Assembly (NCBI GenBank): GCA_022573655.1
Contig: JACZTO010000002.1
Location: 1-64,000 of the forward strand
Direction: 5' to 3'
Length of the DNA stretch: 64,000 nt
DNA from: Pseudomonadota bacterium
Lineage (GTDB): Bacteria; Pseudomonadota; Gammaproteobacteria; Steroidobacterales; Woeseiaceae
Part shown: one piece after another, positions 49,275 through 59,018 of the stretch
How positions within the stretch are numbered: the stretch's first letter is position 1
Layout of the letters: each line of letters opens with the position of its first letter
Translations under genes and position numbers: made by a program
Notes under the pieces: generated by a model
What the model saw: the letters and a program-made list of their open reading frames with translations, nothing else
Database searches by the model: none
What the model was told of the DNA's origin: nothing

Positions 49275-51431
49275 CTAGAACTTTCCGTAGTAGCCTTCTT
49301 TCAAGGCGTCGAACAAATTAGCTGCCGTATGGATTTCGCCGTCATACTCGATTTCTTCATCGCCCTTCAGGTCAACAGTAGAACCGTCGTCGAGCGTGAA
49401 TGTATACAGCGTATTCTTGAGGTCTTTTTCCTTGACCAGCACGCCCTGGAACACCTCCGGGTTGAAACGGAAGGTGGTGCATCCCTTTAACCCCTGCTGG
49501 TACGCATACAAATATATGTCCTTGAAGTCGTCATACGCATAGTCGGTCGGGACGTTTGCGGTTTTTGAAATTGACGAATCGATCCACTTCTGCGCTGCCG
49601 CCTGAATATCCACATGCTGCTTCGGAGACACTTCATCGGCCGTTATGAAGTAATCCGGCAGGCTGTTGCCGACGACTTTGTCGTTAGCATCGGGTGGCAT
49701 CGCCTTAGCATCAATTGTTGCGCGATAGGCGAGCAGCTCGAATGAATAGACGTCCACTTTTTCCTTGGTCTTCTTGCCCTGGCGAATCACATTCCGAAAG
49801 TAGTGATGCGCAAAACTGGGCTCGATGCCGTTGCTGGCGTTATTTGCCAATGACAGCGATATCGTACCGGTAGGAGCGATGGAGGTATGATGCGTAAAGC
49901 GCGCACCCGTCTTGGCCAGTTTTTCGACCAGTTCCGGCGACTCAGCCGCAATACGCTGCATATAGCGGCTATAGCGTGCATGCAGAATACGACCCGGCAC
50001 CTTATCGCCAACCTTGTAGCCGTCCGCCTTCATCTCCGGGCGCCGGCGCAGCATCTCTTCGCTGACTTCGAAGGTCTCGTTCATGATCGGCGCCGGCCCC
50101 TTTTCCTCGGCGAGTTCCAGGGCTTCTTCCCAGCCTGCCAGTGCCAGTTGCCGCGATACCTCTTCGGCAAATTCGACCGCCGCGGGTTCGCCATACTTCA
50201 TGCGCAACATCGTAATACTCGATCCGAGACCCAGAAAACCCATGCCGTGGCGGCGCTTTCTCTGGATTTCGTTACGTTGCTTCGGCAACGGCAGACCATT
50301 TATTTCAACAACGTTGTCCAGCATGCGCGTGAATATCTTCACGACCTTGCGGAATTTGTCCCAGTCAAAACAGGACTCGTCGGTAAACGGCTTGGAAACA
50401 AAGCGCGTCAAATTAATCGAACCCAGCAAACAGGAGCCGTATGGCGGCAGTGGTTGTTCGCCACACGGATTGGTTGCGCGGATGTTCTCGCAGAACCAGT
50501 TGTTGTTCATCTCGTTGACCCTGTCGATCAACACAAAGCCTGGTTCCGCGAAGTCGTAAGTCGACGCCATGATGACATCCCAGACCCGACGGGCCGGCAG
50601 CGTCTTGTAAATCTTGCACGCTACAAGGCCCTCGCTGTTCGTCACATAATTGCCGGGCTCCGGCCAGTCCCGCCAGATGAACTGCGTTTCGTCTGAAAGA
50701 TCGAGCGCATCATCTTCGACTTCTTTGGATGTGATGGGAAACGCCAACTTCCAGTCGTCTTCCTTGATAACCGTCTGCATGAATTCGTCAGTAACCAGCA
50801 GCGACAGGTTGAACTGGCGCAAGCGACCGTCTTCGCGCTTGGCATGTATGAACTCCATGACATCAGGATGACCTATGTCGAAGGTGCCCATTTGTGCGCC
50901 GCGTCGGCCGCCAGCCGATGACACGGTGAAACACATCTTGTCGTAGATATCCATAAACGACAGCGGACCGGATGTGTAGGCACCAGCGCCGCTCACATAG
51001 GCCCCTTTCGGGCGTAGTGTCGAAAATTCGTAGCCTATTCCGCAACCGGCTTTGAGTGTCAGGCCGGCCTCATGCACCTTATCGAGGATGTTGTCCATTG
51101 AGTCCTCAACCGTACCCGACACGGTACAGTTGATCGTCGACGTCGCAGGCTTGTGCTCGCGCGCGCCCGCATTCGAAATAATGCGGCCAGCCGGAATCGC
51201 GCCGGAACGCAATGCCCAGAAAAATTCGTCGAAATAATGTTCGCGCTTGGATTCGACTTCGACGTCCGCGATGGCCCGGGCCACACGCTGGTAGGTAGCG
51301 TCGATATTCTCGTCGATCTTTGCGCCGTTTTTGGCTGTCAGCCGATATTTAGTATCCCAGATGTCCAGGGATGTCGGTTGAAATTCAATGTCTGTGACCG
51401 TGTGTGTATCCAGACTTACGGCAGACTTCAT
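49275..51431 (-). CDS. nrdJa: Adenosylcobalamin-dependent ribonucleotide reductase NrdJa
   Basis: Reduces ribonucleotides to deoxyribonucleotides using a B12 radical, with or without oxygen. Catalytic core motifs include SGTVEDSMDNILDKVHEAG, SSAGGRRGAQMG and ATNPCGEQPLPPYGSCLLGSINL with active-site Cys. I chose the ATG at 51431 (MKSAVSLDTHTVTDIEF), which has GGGGAG upstream; a TTG at 51470 would add 13 residues. 718 residues, the size of the split type. A consensus promoter and NrdR box lie upstream; no B12 riboswitch is seen in the leader of about 165 bases. Confidence 0.95.
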   Translation of the reverse strand: MKSAVSLDTHTVTDIEFQPTSLDIWDTKYRLTAKNGAKIDENIDATYQRVARAIADVEVESKREHYFDEFFWALRSGAIPAGRIISNAGAREHKPATSTINCTVSGTVEDSMDNILDKVHEAGLTLKAGCGIGYEFSTLRPKGAYVSGAGAYTSGPLSFMDIYDKMCFTVSSAGGRRGAQMGTFDIGHPDVMEFIHAKREDGRLRQFNLSLLVTDEFMQTVIKEDDWKLAFPITSKEVEDDALDLSDETQFIWRDWPEPGNYVTNSEGLVACKIYKTLPARRVWDVIMASTYDFAEPGFVLIDRVNEMNNNWFCENIRATNPCGEQPLPPYGSCLLGSINLTRFVSKPFTDESCFDWDKFRKVVKIFTRMLDNVVEINGLPLPKQRNEIQRKRRHGMGFLGLGSSITMLRMKYGEPAAVEFAEEVSRQLALAGWEEALELAEEKGPAPIMNETFEVSEEMLRRRPEMKADGYKVGDKVPGRILHARYSRYMQRIAAESPELVEKLAKTGARFTHHTSIAPTGTISLSLANNASNGIEPSFAHHYFRNVIRQGKKTKEKVDVYSFELLAYRATIDAKAMPPDANDKVVGNSLPDYFITADEVSPKQHVDIQAAAQKWIDSSISKTANVPTDYAYDDFKDIYLYAYQQGLKGCTTFRFNPEVFQGVLVKEKDLKNTLYTFTLDDGSTVDLKGDEEIEYDGEIHTAANLFDALKEGYYGKF

Positions 51432-51576
51432 CGCCTTTTTACTCCCCTGAACTCCCTGCGGAGACCCCAAATTATGATGTTATGCCCAACTTTCCTGAGG
51501 GTAAAGAACCCCGCTCGTCGGCGGCTGAAGCGCGCGCGGCGAGTGCCGTTACCGGCCTCTTTTCCTCGTTGATTAG

Positions 51577-51592
51577 ACACAAGATATAGTGT
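51577..51592 (-). promoter_or_regulatory. NrdR box upstream of nrdJa
   Basis: On the minus strand ACACTATATCTTGTGT matches the NrdR operator consensus (acaCwAtATaTwGtgt) at nearly every position. It lies just after the predicted transcription start of nrdJa, so bound NrdR would block initiation. The usual second box about 31 bases away is not seen. Confidence 0.8.
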
Positions 51593-51605
51593 CTGAACGC
51601 GAACT

Positions 51606-51634
51606 AGATTATGCCCGTAACGGACAACTGTCAA
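51606..51634 (-). promoter_or_regulatory. Sigma-70 promoter of nrdJa-nrdJb
   Basis: Minus-strand TTGACA (51634-51629), a 17-base spacer, and TAATCT (51611-51606) make a near-consensus promoter, with start expected near 51599. Confidence 0.8.
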
Positions 51635-51755
51635 GCGTTTTGTTGTTTTCTGCCCTAGGGTCTTTTTCAGTATGAATCAATAAGTTACGAGATATTCACG
51701 AGTAAGTGCTTTAAAAATAGACGAAAAAAAATAGCACTTTCGCTAAATTTCTAAT

Positions 51756-51771
51756 CCACTACATATAGTGG
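51756..51771. promoter_or_regulatory. NrdR-like palindrome
   Basis: CCACTA-CATA-TAGTGG is a perfect six-base-arm inverted repeat in AT-rich DNA. It agrees with the NrdR consensus at about 13 of 16 positions, 179 bases from the first box. It could be a second operator or the operator of another regulator for the hsp20 side. Confidence 0.4.
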
Positions 51772-51838
51772 CAGCAGGCACCTGGTCATTATGCCCTCCA
51801 ATGTGCGCAAAAGTCGCCAATTCGGCTGGCCAGGATGC

Positions 51839-51866
51839 CTTGAAAAGCAATTTTTCGACCTTACTT
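51839..51866 (+). promoter_or_regulatory. Candidate heat-shock promoter of hsp20
   Basis: CTTGAA (51839-51844) and CCTTAC (51859-51864) with a 14-base spacer resemble a sigma-32 promoter; an overlapping sigma-70 reading (TTGAAA and TACTTT) is also possible. 45-70 bases before the ATG. Confidence 0.45.
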
Positions 51867-51910
51867 TAGCGTCTATCGACCCCCTCGATAACCCATTTTT
51901 GGAGAAAGTC

Positions 51911-52324
51911 ATGAAAATCACACATTTCGAACCCTGGTCTTTTGTAGGCCAGCTGAACCGCGACCTCAACACGGTCGCCAACCGCAACCCAGGGAACTGG
52001 ATACCGGCCGTGGACATCATTGAAGAGCCGGACCGTTTCCTGCTGCGTGCCGACGTTCCCGGCGTCAATCCAGCCGATATTGACGTATCGATGGATAACG
52101 GCGTTCTGAGCGTATCGGGAGAACGCCATGCTGCCGATCATAAGGAAAATACCGGCCGGCAGCGCATTGAGCGCACAACCGGCCGCTTCGTGCGGCGCTT
52201 CACGCTGCCCGAGACTGTGGACGCCGAGGGTATTACGGCAAAGAGCCACAATGGCATACTCGAAGTGGCCATCCCCAAGCTGCCAGAGATTCAGGCGCGG
52301 CGCATAACCGTTGAGGCGGCCTGA
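51911..52324 (+). CDS. Small heat-shock protein, Hsp20/alpha-crystallin family
   Basis: 137 residues; holdase chaperone that binds unfolding proteins in the cytoplasm. The alpha-crystallin domain spans about 35-130 with VPGVNPADIDVSMDNGVLSVSGER and the end motif NGILEVAIPK. I chose ATG 51911 with GGAGA just upstream; the longer frame from 51791 carries no family sequence and overlaps the likely promoter. The C-terminal IxI/V anchor may be ITVEA. It stands alone between its promoter and a terminator. Confidence 0.93.
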   Translation: MKITHFEPWSFVGQLNRDLNTVANRNPGNWIPAVDIIEEPDRFLLRADVPGVNPADIDVSMDNGVLSVSGERHAADHKENTGRQRIERTTGRFVRRFTLPETVDAEGITAKSHNGILEVAIPKLPEIQARRITVEAA

Positions 52325-52341
52325 ACACGACACGTGGCGTT

Positions 52342-52380
52342 TGCCCGGACGGCGACCATTCATCGTATCCGGGCATCTTT
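52342..52380 (+). terminator. Terminator after hsp20
   Basis: TGCCCGGA (52342-52349) pairs with TCCGGGCA (52368-52375), followed by TCTTT. It lies 18 bases after the hsp20 stop. Confidence 0.6.
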
Positions 52381-52389
52381 GTAAAGGCC

Positions 52390-52395
52390 TATAAT
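52390..52395 (+). promoter_or_regulatory. Candidate -10 element for degQ
   Basis: Perfect TATAAT about 95 bases before the degQ start; no good -35 is seen because the region overlaps the hsp20 terminator. No clear sigma-E type motif was found. Confidence 0.4.
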
Positions 52396-52489
52396 TGTCT
52401 GTAGGTTGCGTATGCACGTAACTGCAGGTTTCATATTCACGGGCGATTCAGCTCTGTGACCTTAACCTGAATAAGATCTGGAGCATCGA

Positions 52490-53851
52490 TTGAGACCACA
52501 AATGATCACAAAAACACGAATGACCGTTGCGAGCGTGCTGCTGGCACTGCTGTCGTTGGCTCCCACCCAGGCCGCCTTGCCGCAGAGCGTCAGGGACAAG
52601 CCCGTTACCAGTCTCGCACCGCTGGTCGAAGAGGTTGCCCCAGCCGTCGTCAACATTCGCGTCAGCCAGACCGTCGCCCGCCGCTACCCGTTTGGGGACG
52701 ACGCTTTTCGCCGCTTCTTCAGTTTGCCGGATTCGCGAAGCGGTCCACGGGAGGTCGCCAGCGCAGGCTCAGGAGTCATCGTCGATGCCGAGCGCGGCTA
52801 CATACTGACGAATCATCATGTCGTTGGCGATGCCGATACGATCCGAATATCCCTGATGGATGGCACTATTCTGGACGCCAAATTAGTCGGCTCTGATCCT
52901 GCAACTGATATCGCGGTCATCAAAGTTGAGGCTACTGGCCTGACTGAAATGGCCATTGGTGACTCGACTAACGCGCGTGTCGGTGATTTCGTTATCGCGA
53001 TAGGCAACCCCTTCGGCCTGGGTCACACCGTGACGTCGGGCATCATTAGCGCACTGGGACGTACCGGCATCAGCCGCGATGCATACGAGGACTTCATACA
53101 GACCGACGCATCGATTAATCCCGGCAACTCAGGTGGCGCCCTCGTCAACATGAATGGTGAGCTGATCGGCATTAATTCAGCAATCATCAGCCGATCGGGT
53201 GGCAATGTCGGTATCGGCTTTGCCGTGCCAACCGAAATTGCCAGCTCCATCATGCGCCAGATTCTGGACTTCGGCGAAGTACGCCGCGGTTTGCTGGGCG
53301 TGAATATAACGACCATAGATGCAGAAGCTGCGGAAGCACTGGGCAATGACATCGACAGTGGTGCCCTCATCACGCTTATTCAGGCGGAGTCGGCAGCTGA
53401 GAATGCAGGCTTACAAGTTGGAGACATTATTGTAGCGGTCAATAGCAAGAAGGTAGACGGCGCAGCGGAACTCAGAAACCGGATTGGTTTGCTGCGCTCC
53501 GGCGACGAAATCAGCATCCAATACGTTCGCGACAATGAAACATATTTGACCAGCACTGAGCTCGGTCGGGCACAAGACCAGAAGGTTCTTGGGGAGGAAA
53601 TACACCCCGGGCTGTCGGGCTCGGTATTTGCCCCTGCATCTGCCACCAGCGACGAGGGGGTGGAGATCGACGAGGTTCAAGACGGCAGCCCTGCCGCGCA
53701 GCGCGGCTTGCGCGCTGGTGACCTCATCACACACGTCAATCGGGAACCCGTACGGAGCCTGCAGGACCTCAGAGAGATCGCCGGCAATAAACGTATTTTG
53801 TTCTTGAATGTGCGACGTGGTGATCGGTCACTCATGCTGCAGATTCGCTAA
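52490..53851 (+). CDS. degQ: Periplasmic Do-family serine protease (DegP/DegQ type)
   Basis: Quality-control protease/chaperone of the periplasm. A signal peptide (MTVASVLLALLSLAPTQA) leads to the protease domain with His in LTNHHVVGD, Asp in ATDIAVIKV and Ser in INPGNSGGALVN, then two PDZ domains (about 275-365 and 375-453). 453 residues and a short LA loop favour DegQ over DegP. The start is uncertain: TTG 52490 has GGAG six bases before it, while ATG 52502 lies further on in the same frame. It is 35 bases before slt. Confidence 0.92.
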   Translation: MRPQMITKTRMTVASVLLALLSLAPTQAALPQSVRDKPVTSLAPLVEEVAPAVVNIRVSQTVARRYPFGDDAFRRFFSLPDSRSGPREVASAGSGVIVDAERGYILTNHHVVGDADTIRISLMDGTILDAKLVGSDPATDIAVIKVEATGLTEMAIGDSTNARVGDFVIAIGNPFGLGHTVTSGIISALGRTGISRDAYEDFIQTDASINPGNSGGALVNMNGELIGINSAIISRSGGNVGIGFAVPTEIASSIMRQILDFGEVRRGLLGVNITTIDAEAAEALGNDIDSGALITLIQAESAAENAGLQVGDIIVAVNSKKVDGAAELRNRIGLLRSGDEISIQYVRDNETYLTSTELGRAQDQKVLGEEIHPGLSGSVFAPASATSDEGVEIDEVQDGSPAAQRGLRAGDLITHVNREPVRSLQDLREIAGNKRILFLNVRRGDRSLMLQIR

Positions 53852-53886
53852 GATGAGGGCTCTTAGCTGAGATTCGCAATTGCTCA

Positions 53887-55878
53887 ATGACCCAATTGTT
53901 CGCTTCCAGTCGTGCCCCGATGACCGCCGGATGTTTATTTCTTGCGATGCTCGTGGCGACGCCCGTAACGGCATCGGGTATAGAGGAACAACGCGAATTA
54001 TTTAATCAGGTATTCGCGACAGTCGAACGTGGCGACTGGGGTCCTGTTGATAAGCTATCCGCGACCGACCGTCTACTGCTGCAGCAATACGTCCTTTGGC
54101 CCGACCTGCGAGCAACCTGGCTACGCGTCAACCTCAAGAAAACCCCGGCAGCGGACGTTGACTCCTTCTTACATGAATATGGCGCGTTGCGGCCAGCTCG
54201 CGAACTACGCTATCGCCACGCGTTGAATCTCGCCCGTAACGGCAATCTTGCCGGTTACTTGCGCATCTACGAGCAGTACTACCAGGGGCTGGGTTTTGCA
54301 AAACTCGACTGCCTCGCACTGCAGGCGGAACTGGCAGTCGGGCGAACCCGGCGTGTGAATCGACGCGCGATCGATCTGTGGCTGGTCGGCACGAGCCAGG
54401 TCAGTGAGTGTGACTCAGTATTCAAGTACCTGGCCGACAAAAAGCTGCTTGGACCGATCGAATATCTCAATCGATACGATCTCACAATCGAGAAACGCAA
54501 CTTCACGCTCGCGCGCTGGCTCGCGAAGGAAATCGACCGGAAGCACATTGACGAAGCATCGCAGTGGCAGAGAGCGCTGGCGCATCCCGAAGATTTTCTA
54601 AAGCGCAAGCGCCGCCAGGGTGACAGCGAAGTATTACGCGAGCAACTTGTCTACGCAGCGCAGCAACTCACCTACCGAGATCCCGAACTGGCGCTCAGGC
54701 TGTGGAACAAAGTTACGAAGAAGTACAAATTCGCGGAAACGCAGAAATTACGCACCGCGCGACATATTGCATTGTGGACAGCACGTGACGAATTGCCGGG
54801 TGCTTACGACCTGCTCGCCCGTTTGCCGGTCGCCGCTCAAAGTGACGAAGTATTACGCTGGCGCGCTCGCATCAGCCTGCTCCATTCACATTGGGCTAAT
54901 TTATTAACAGATCTCAGCATGATGTCCGACGCCGAACGCGAGAGCGAGGAATCGCGCTATTGGCGGGCGATCGCCTTGCAACACTCGGGGCAGATAGTGG
55001 CGGCGCAAGACGACTTCGAAAAGCTGAGCGTTGCGCGCAGTTACTACGGTTTCCTGGCAGCAGACGAGCTCGACAAACATTATGCGCTTGACCACGTGAG
55101 CCTTGTAGCCGACGAGATTGCCATTACAGCGCTCGTCGCGCGCCATGCGATCATCCGCGCGCGAGAACTTTTTCTGGTTGGCCAGGAAGGTCGTGGCCGT
55201 TCCGAATGGGACGCAGTCACGCGGGCTTTCGCCGATGAGCAAAAAATTCAGGCGGCGATACTCGCCGATCGTTGGGGCTGGCATTCAAGAGCGATTTCCA
55301 CTGTCGCGAGTCTCGACGAAATCGACGATCTGTCACTGCGTTATCCATTGCCCTACCAGGCGACATTCGAACATTCGTCCTCGCTGGCAAACATTGCGCC
55401 AACCTGGGCATACGGTGTCGCGCGCAGCGAAAGCCTATTCATGCGTGATGTTCGATCCAGCGCCGGTGCGGTTGGGTTGATGCAAGTGATGCCAGCAACC
55501 GGCCGCAAGGTGGCGAAAGCAATCAGCCTGCCCTACTCGGGCCTGGCCACGCTCACCAATCCTGTCAGCAACATTCGTTTGGGCACGAGCTACCTGGGCC
55601 AGATGGCAAAGCGTTACAGCGGCAATCAGGTCCTTGCTACGGCTGCGTACAACGCCGGCCCGCATCGTGTCGATCGCTGGTTACCCGAAAACGGCAGTCT
55701 CGACGCCCGCGTCTGGATCGAAAACATACCGTTCACCGAAACCCGAAAGTATGTGAAGCGTGTGCTTGCCGCGCAGGCGATCTTCCACTGGCGCATGACC
55801 GGCGAGATGCGTCGGCTCAGTGATGAATTGCGGGTCGTTCAATCAGAACCGGGGGCGCAACAGGTGGCTGTACGTTAA
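53887..55878 (+). CDS. slt: Soluble lytic murein transglycosylase
   Basis: Cuts the glycan strand of peptidoglycan with anhydro-muropeptide formation. A signal peptide (cut near TPVTASG) precedes a long alpha-superhelical U domain (to about 470) and a C-terminal goose-type lysozyme domain with catalytic Glu in ARSESLF, SSAGAVGLMQVMPATG and ATAAYNAGPHRV. 663 residues, like Slt70. The last 62 bases overlap the end of the aminopeptidase gene on the other strand. Confidence 0.95.
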   Translation: MTQLFASSRAPMTAGCLFLAMLVATPVTASGIEEQRELFNQVFATVERGDWGPVDKLSATDRLLLQQYVLWPDLRATWLRVNLKKTPAADVDSFLHEYGALRPARELRYRHALNLARNGNLAGYLRIYEQYYQGLGFAKLDCLALQAELAVGRTRRVNRRAIDLWLVGTSQVSECDSVFKYLADKKLLGPIEYLNRYDLTIEKRNFTLARWLAKEIDRKHIDEASQWQRALAHPEDFLKRKRRQGDSEVLREQLVYAAQQLTYRDPELALRLWNKVTKKYKFAETQKLRTARHIALWTARDELPGAYDLLARLPVAAQSDEVLRWRARISLLHSHWANLLTDLSMMSDAERESEESRYWRAIALQHSGQIVAAQDDFEKLSVARSYYGFLAADELDKHYALDHVSLVADEIAITALVARHAIIRARELFLVGQEGRGRSEWDAVTRAFADEQKIQAAILADRWGWHSRAISTVASLDEIDDLSLRYPLPYQATFEHSSSLANIAPTWAYGVARSESLFMRDVRSSAGAVGLMQVMPATGRKVAKAISLPYSGLATLTNPVSNIRLGTSYLGQMAKRYSGNQVLATAAYNAGPHRVDRWLPENGSLDARVWIENIPFTETRKYVKRVLAAQAIFHWRMTGEMRRLSDELRVVQSEPGAQQVAVR

Positions 55879-56902
55879 TGTGCTTTGCCAACGCATCAAG
55901 GTGCCGGTCGCGCTCTTGCTTCCCGAGTCCGGCGAGCTCCTTCGCTTCCGCATAGAAACACTGCACGTCCATTGAGCAGTTTCGCAACAATACCCTGAAT
56001 GCGGGTAAACGCCCTTCGTAAAGCGTCATTGAGATCAGGCGCGCGTTGTTTAGCTCGCCGCTGAGCCAGCTAGTCGGGTCGCGACCGCTGCGTTCGAGTT
56101 CTGCGCCAATATCACGAGCCAGGTACTCCAGTCGCTTGCGCTTCAGAATCTCCTTGTATTTTTCTTCGATGTTCGATGCATAGATAGGCCGCAATGTGTC
56201 TCGAGCGGTTGCGACAAGCGCCATCAATCGCTGCTGCAATGCGCGGCTTTTCTGATACGCGATGTAGTCATCCCCCTGACCGCGCGACTCGAGCCAGCGC
56301 TTGACCCCATATTCCTCAACCGCTGTCGCAAACGACTCGTTGAAACCCGAATCGCCCTTCACATAAACAACCTGATGCGCCAACTCATGGAAGAGCACTG
56401 CAACCAGTCGAACGTCGTCCCAGCGCAGCATTGTGCTAAGCAGCGGATCGCTGAATTTTCCAAGTGTTGAATACGCGGCGACACCACCGATCGCAACATC
56501 GAAACCCTTGTCGGCGAGTCGCTCTGATTCCCGGACAGCGCTCTCTTTCTTGAAATAGCCCCGGTAGCTGACGCAACCGGCAACCGGGAAACACCACTGC
56601 TTCGCCTGCAATGAAAACTTTTCGGCAGCAAAAACGTTCCATACGACGAAGTCGCGTTCAAGCTCCGTGTAGCTGCGATAACTCTTGTTGTCCGGAAGCC
56701 CAAGCTGTTCGATTGAAAAATCCCTGGCTGCAACGACAATGCGGAGACGCTGCGCGAGTTCCGGCGACGTATCAGAGGCGTTAATTACATCGCTCAGCGG
56801 CTCACGTTTTCGAATCACCTCCCACTGGCCTGCTGCAGCCTGCAGGTAGTAACAACCGCCCAGTGGCGCGATGAAAATAATCAGGAACAGAATTCTCGCC
56901 AT
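55817..56902 (-). CDS. Predicted zinc aminopeptidase, lipoprotein
   Basis: 361 residues. The N-terminus is a lipoprotein signal with lipobox LGGC ([17 protein letters not shown]), so it is probably attached to a periplasm-facing membrane. The zinc motif HELAHQ with a downstream FNESFA Glu matches a family of predicted aminopeptidases (COG4324). I chose ATG 56902, where the lipoprotein signal starts; the open frame extends to 57142 but overlaps cca. It is divergent from cca with 62 bases between starts. Substrate unknown. Confidence 0.87.
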   Translation of the reverse strand: MARILFLIIFIAPLGGCYYLQAAAGQWEVIRKREPLSDVINASDTSPELAQRLRIVVAARDFSIEQLGLPDNKSYRSYTELERDFVVWNVFAAEKFSLQAKQWCFPVAGCVSYRGYFKKESAVRESERLADKGFDVAIGGVAAYSTLGKFSDPLLSTMLRWDDVRLVAVLFHELAHQVVYVKGDSGFNESFATAVEEYGVKRWLESRGQGDDYIAYQKSRALQQRLMALVATARDTLRPIYASNIEEKYKEILKRKRLEYLARDIGAELERSGRDPTSWLSGELNNARLISMTLYEGRLPAFRVLLRNCSMDVQCFYAEAKELAGLGKQERDRHLDALAKHINVQPPVAPPVLIERPAIHH

Positions 56903-56964
56903 CCTTTTACTCTGCGGGCACGGCGACCGAAACGTCAACCAATAATGTCGGTTACTATTGCTCA

Positions 56965-58185
56965 ATGAAGGTGTATCTAGTCGGTGGTGCTGTTCGTGAT
57001 GAGCAGCTCGGCATTCCGCACTCGGAGCGGGACTGGTGCGCCGTGGGCGCCACACCGGCTGAGCTTCTCGACGCTGGCTATCGACAGGTCGGCAAAGACT
57101 TCCCGGTATTCCTGCACCCGGAATCCAATGAGGAATACGCACTCGCCCGAACCGAACGCAAGACAGCGCCTGGCTACCACGGGTTCGAGTTCGACTTTTC
57201 GCCGAACGTCTCTATAGAAGATGATTTGTTGCGGCGCGACCTGACAATCAATGCCATTGCCAAAGACGCTGACGGCACGCTCATCGATCCTCATGGCGGT
57301 CGGGGCGATATCGACCAGCGTATTCTGCGGCATGTCTCCGACGCTTTCTCAGAAGATCCCGTTCGCATTTTGCGAGTCGCGAAGTTTGCGGCGCGCTTCC
57401 GTCACCTCGGTTTCAATATCGCCGACGAAACGATGACCTTGATGCAAGAAATGGTGGCGAACGGCGAGGTCGACGCACTGGTTCCTGATCGTGTTTGGAA
57501 AGAGACCGAAGAGGCACTGTGCGGGTCCGACATTCGTGTCTACTTTGACGTGCTGCGCGAGTGCGGTGCGCTTGAGGTGCTGTTTCCGGAAGTTGACGCC
57601 CTGTTCGGCGTACCACAACCGGAAAAGTGGCACCCGGAAATTGATACGGGCGTGCACACGTTGATGGTTCTCGAGCAAGCCGAAGCACTCAGCAAGGATC
57701 TTGCGGTTCGTTTTGCCGCACTCACTCATGACCTGGGCAAGGGGACGACCCCAACCAACAAGTTGCCCAGCCATCCAGGACACGAGATTCGCGGCTGCAA
57801 ACTTATTCGCAAGATGGCAGAGCGCCTGCCAGTGCCAAAAGCCGCTCGCGATCTCGCCATAATCGTTGCGGAATTTCACACCCATTGTCATCGAGCACTC
57901 GAACTTCGCGAAAAGACCATTGTGAAGGTTCTTGAGAAAACCGACGCGTTTCGGCGCCCGGAACGCTTCGAACACTTCTTGTTGGCCTGTGAATCCGACG
58001 CCCGGGGCCGCAAGGGTCTGGAGAACAGAGAGTATCCCCAGGCTGACTTTCTGCGCGGGGCGTTCGCAGCTGCACTAAAGATTGACGCCGGCGCGATCGC
58101 AAAACAACATGAGGCATCGAAGATTCCGACGGCGATCAGGAAGGCACGGCAACAGGCTGTGCGTGAGTTTCAGAAAACGGTTTAG
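56965..58185 (+). CDS. cca: CCA tRNA nucleotidyltransferase, multifunctional
   Basis: Adds or repairs the CCA end of tRNAs without a template. [15 protein letters not shown] and the metal-binding ERDW (residues 21-24) open the catalytic head; [10 protein letters not shown] and [16 protein letters not shown] follow; the C-terminal HD domain has HDLGKG, giving the phosphatase/phosphodiesterase activity of the enteric type. 406 residues (412 in E. coli). The first catalytic carboxylate is Glu21 where E. coli has Asp21. It overlaps the next gene by four bases. Confidence 0.96.
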   Translation: MKVYLVGGAVRDEQLGIPHSERDWCAVGATPAELLDAGYRQVGKDFPVFLHPESNEEYALARTERKTAPGYHGFEFDFSPNVSIEDDLLRRDLTINAIAKDADGTLIDPHGGRGDIDQRILRHVSDAFSEDPVRILRVAKFAARFRHLGFNIADETMTLMQEMVANGEVDALVPDRVWKETEEALCGSDIRVYFDVLRECGALEVLFPEVDALFGVPQPEKWHPEIDTGVHTLMVLEQAEALSKDLAVRFAALTHDLGKGTTPTNKLPSHPGHEIRGCKLIRKMAERLPVPKAARDLAIIVAEFHTHCHRALELREKTIVKVLEKTDAFRRPERFEHFLLACESDARGRKGLENREYPQADFLRGAFAAALKIDAGAIAKQHEASKIPTAIRKARQQAVREFQKTV

Positions 58186-59018
58186 CTGCCACCGTAGAAA
58201 TACATGAATACGGACAGGAATGTGGTGTTGCCGTAAACATCCGATTTGTCGATCCCCAAACCAAATTCGATGTCGCTAGCCTGGCCGAGCGGTGTAATAA
58301 ATCGAATGGTCGCCGACTTTGTTATTTCCTGATCTGCCTCACCTTGCCAGGTTGCAAGCTCCAGCTGCCATTGTCGCTTGCCAACATCCAGGCTGAGGGA
58401 GGCGCCCACACGATAGTCGACGAGGCTATTGAGCAGGCTGAGGCGGGACACGGACAAAAGCTCGCGAATCCTGTCATTTTCATCTAATCGAAAATTCACG
58501 TCATATTCGTAATTCATCCCGTAAATGCTGAGGTCGGTCCTGTCCGATAGTTTGAACCGCGTCGAGAGCCCGAACCCTGTCGCACCAAAAGTCGTCTTGC
58601 GTACAGGAAACCTGTCAGTTGCAGGAAAATCCAGCTCGAAATCACGGTACTCGACATCGCCCGATATTCTCACTTTTGCAGAGCGCCAATACACTGAAGC
58701 ACGGTAATTGACCGAATCGAGGATGTTGTGATCGCCCCAATAGGCGAGCGAAGCGCTGATCCCTACAGGCTTAAACCAGTGATCAATGCCGACATCGCCG
58801 AAGACTGTGTCGAGAGTAAGATCGCGCGGTAGTTCTGCAGTACTCTTCGCTATTGCAGCAGACAGCCAGGTCTCGTCTGCAATCTTGAGCTCGCCAATGA
58901 TTGAGGCCGCATATCCGTCTGCGGAATCCGACTCCAATCCCCCGCCAATGATGTAGCCCTCGACGGCCCAGGCGGGCGCTGCAAGCAGCAGAATAATTAA
59001 GGCTCTAAACAAGAACAT
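58182..59018 (-). CDS. Probable outer-membrane beta-barrel protein, function unknown
   Basis: 278 residues with a clear Sec signal ([18 protein letters not shown]). The mature part is a string of alternating polar/hydrophobic stretches ended by aromatic residues, and it ends [12 protein letters not shown], a beta-strand-like finish; I read it as a barrel of about 12 strands. No family is recognised. Its start lies 14 bases inside the end of uppP, so it is likely co-translated with that cell-wall lipid gene. It converges on cca. Confidence 0.75.
   Translation of the reverse strand: MFLFRALIILLLAAPAWAVEGYIIGGGLESDSADGYAASIIGELKIADETWLSAAIAKSTAELPRDLTLDTVFGDVGIDHWFKPVGISASLAYWGDHNILDSVNYRASVYWRSAKVRISGDVEYRDFELDFPATDRFPVRKTTFGATGFGLSTRFKLSDRTDLSIYGMNYEYDVNFRLDENDRIRELLSVSRLSLLNSLVDYRVGASLSLDVGKRQWQLELATWQGEADQEITKSATIRFITPLGQASDIEFGLGIDKSDVYGNTTFLSVFMYFYGGS

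Noticed and set aside
51432-51600. Cobalamin riboswitch before the B12-dependent reductase
   Set aside because: No B12-box-like core was seen in the leader; regulation by NrdR is the better-supported reading.
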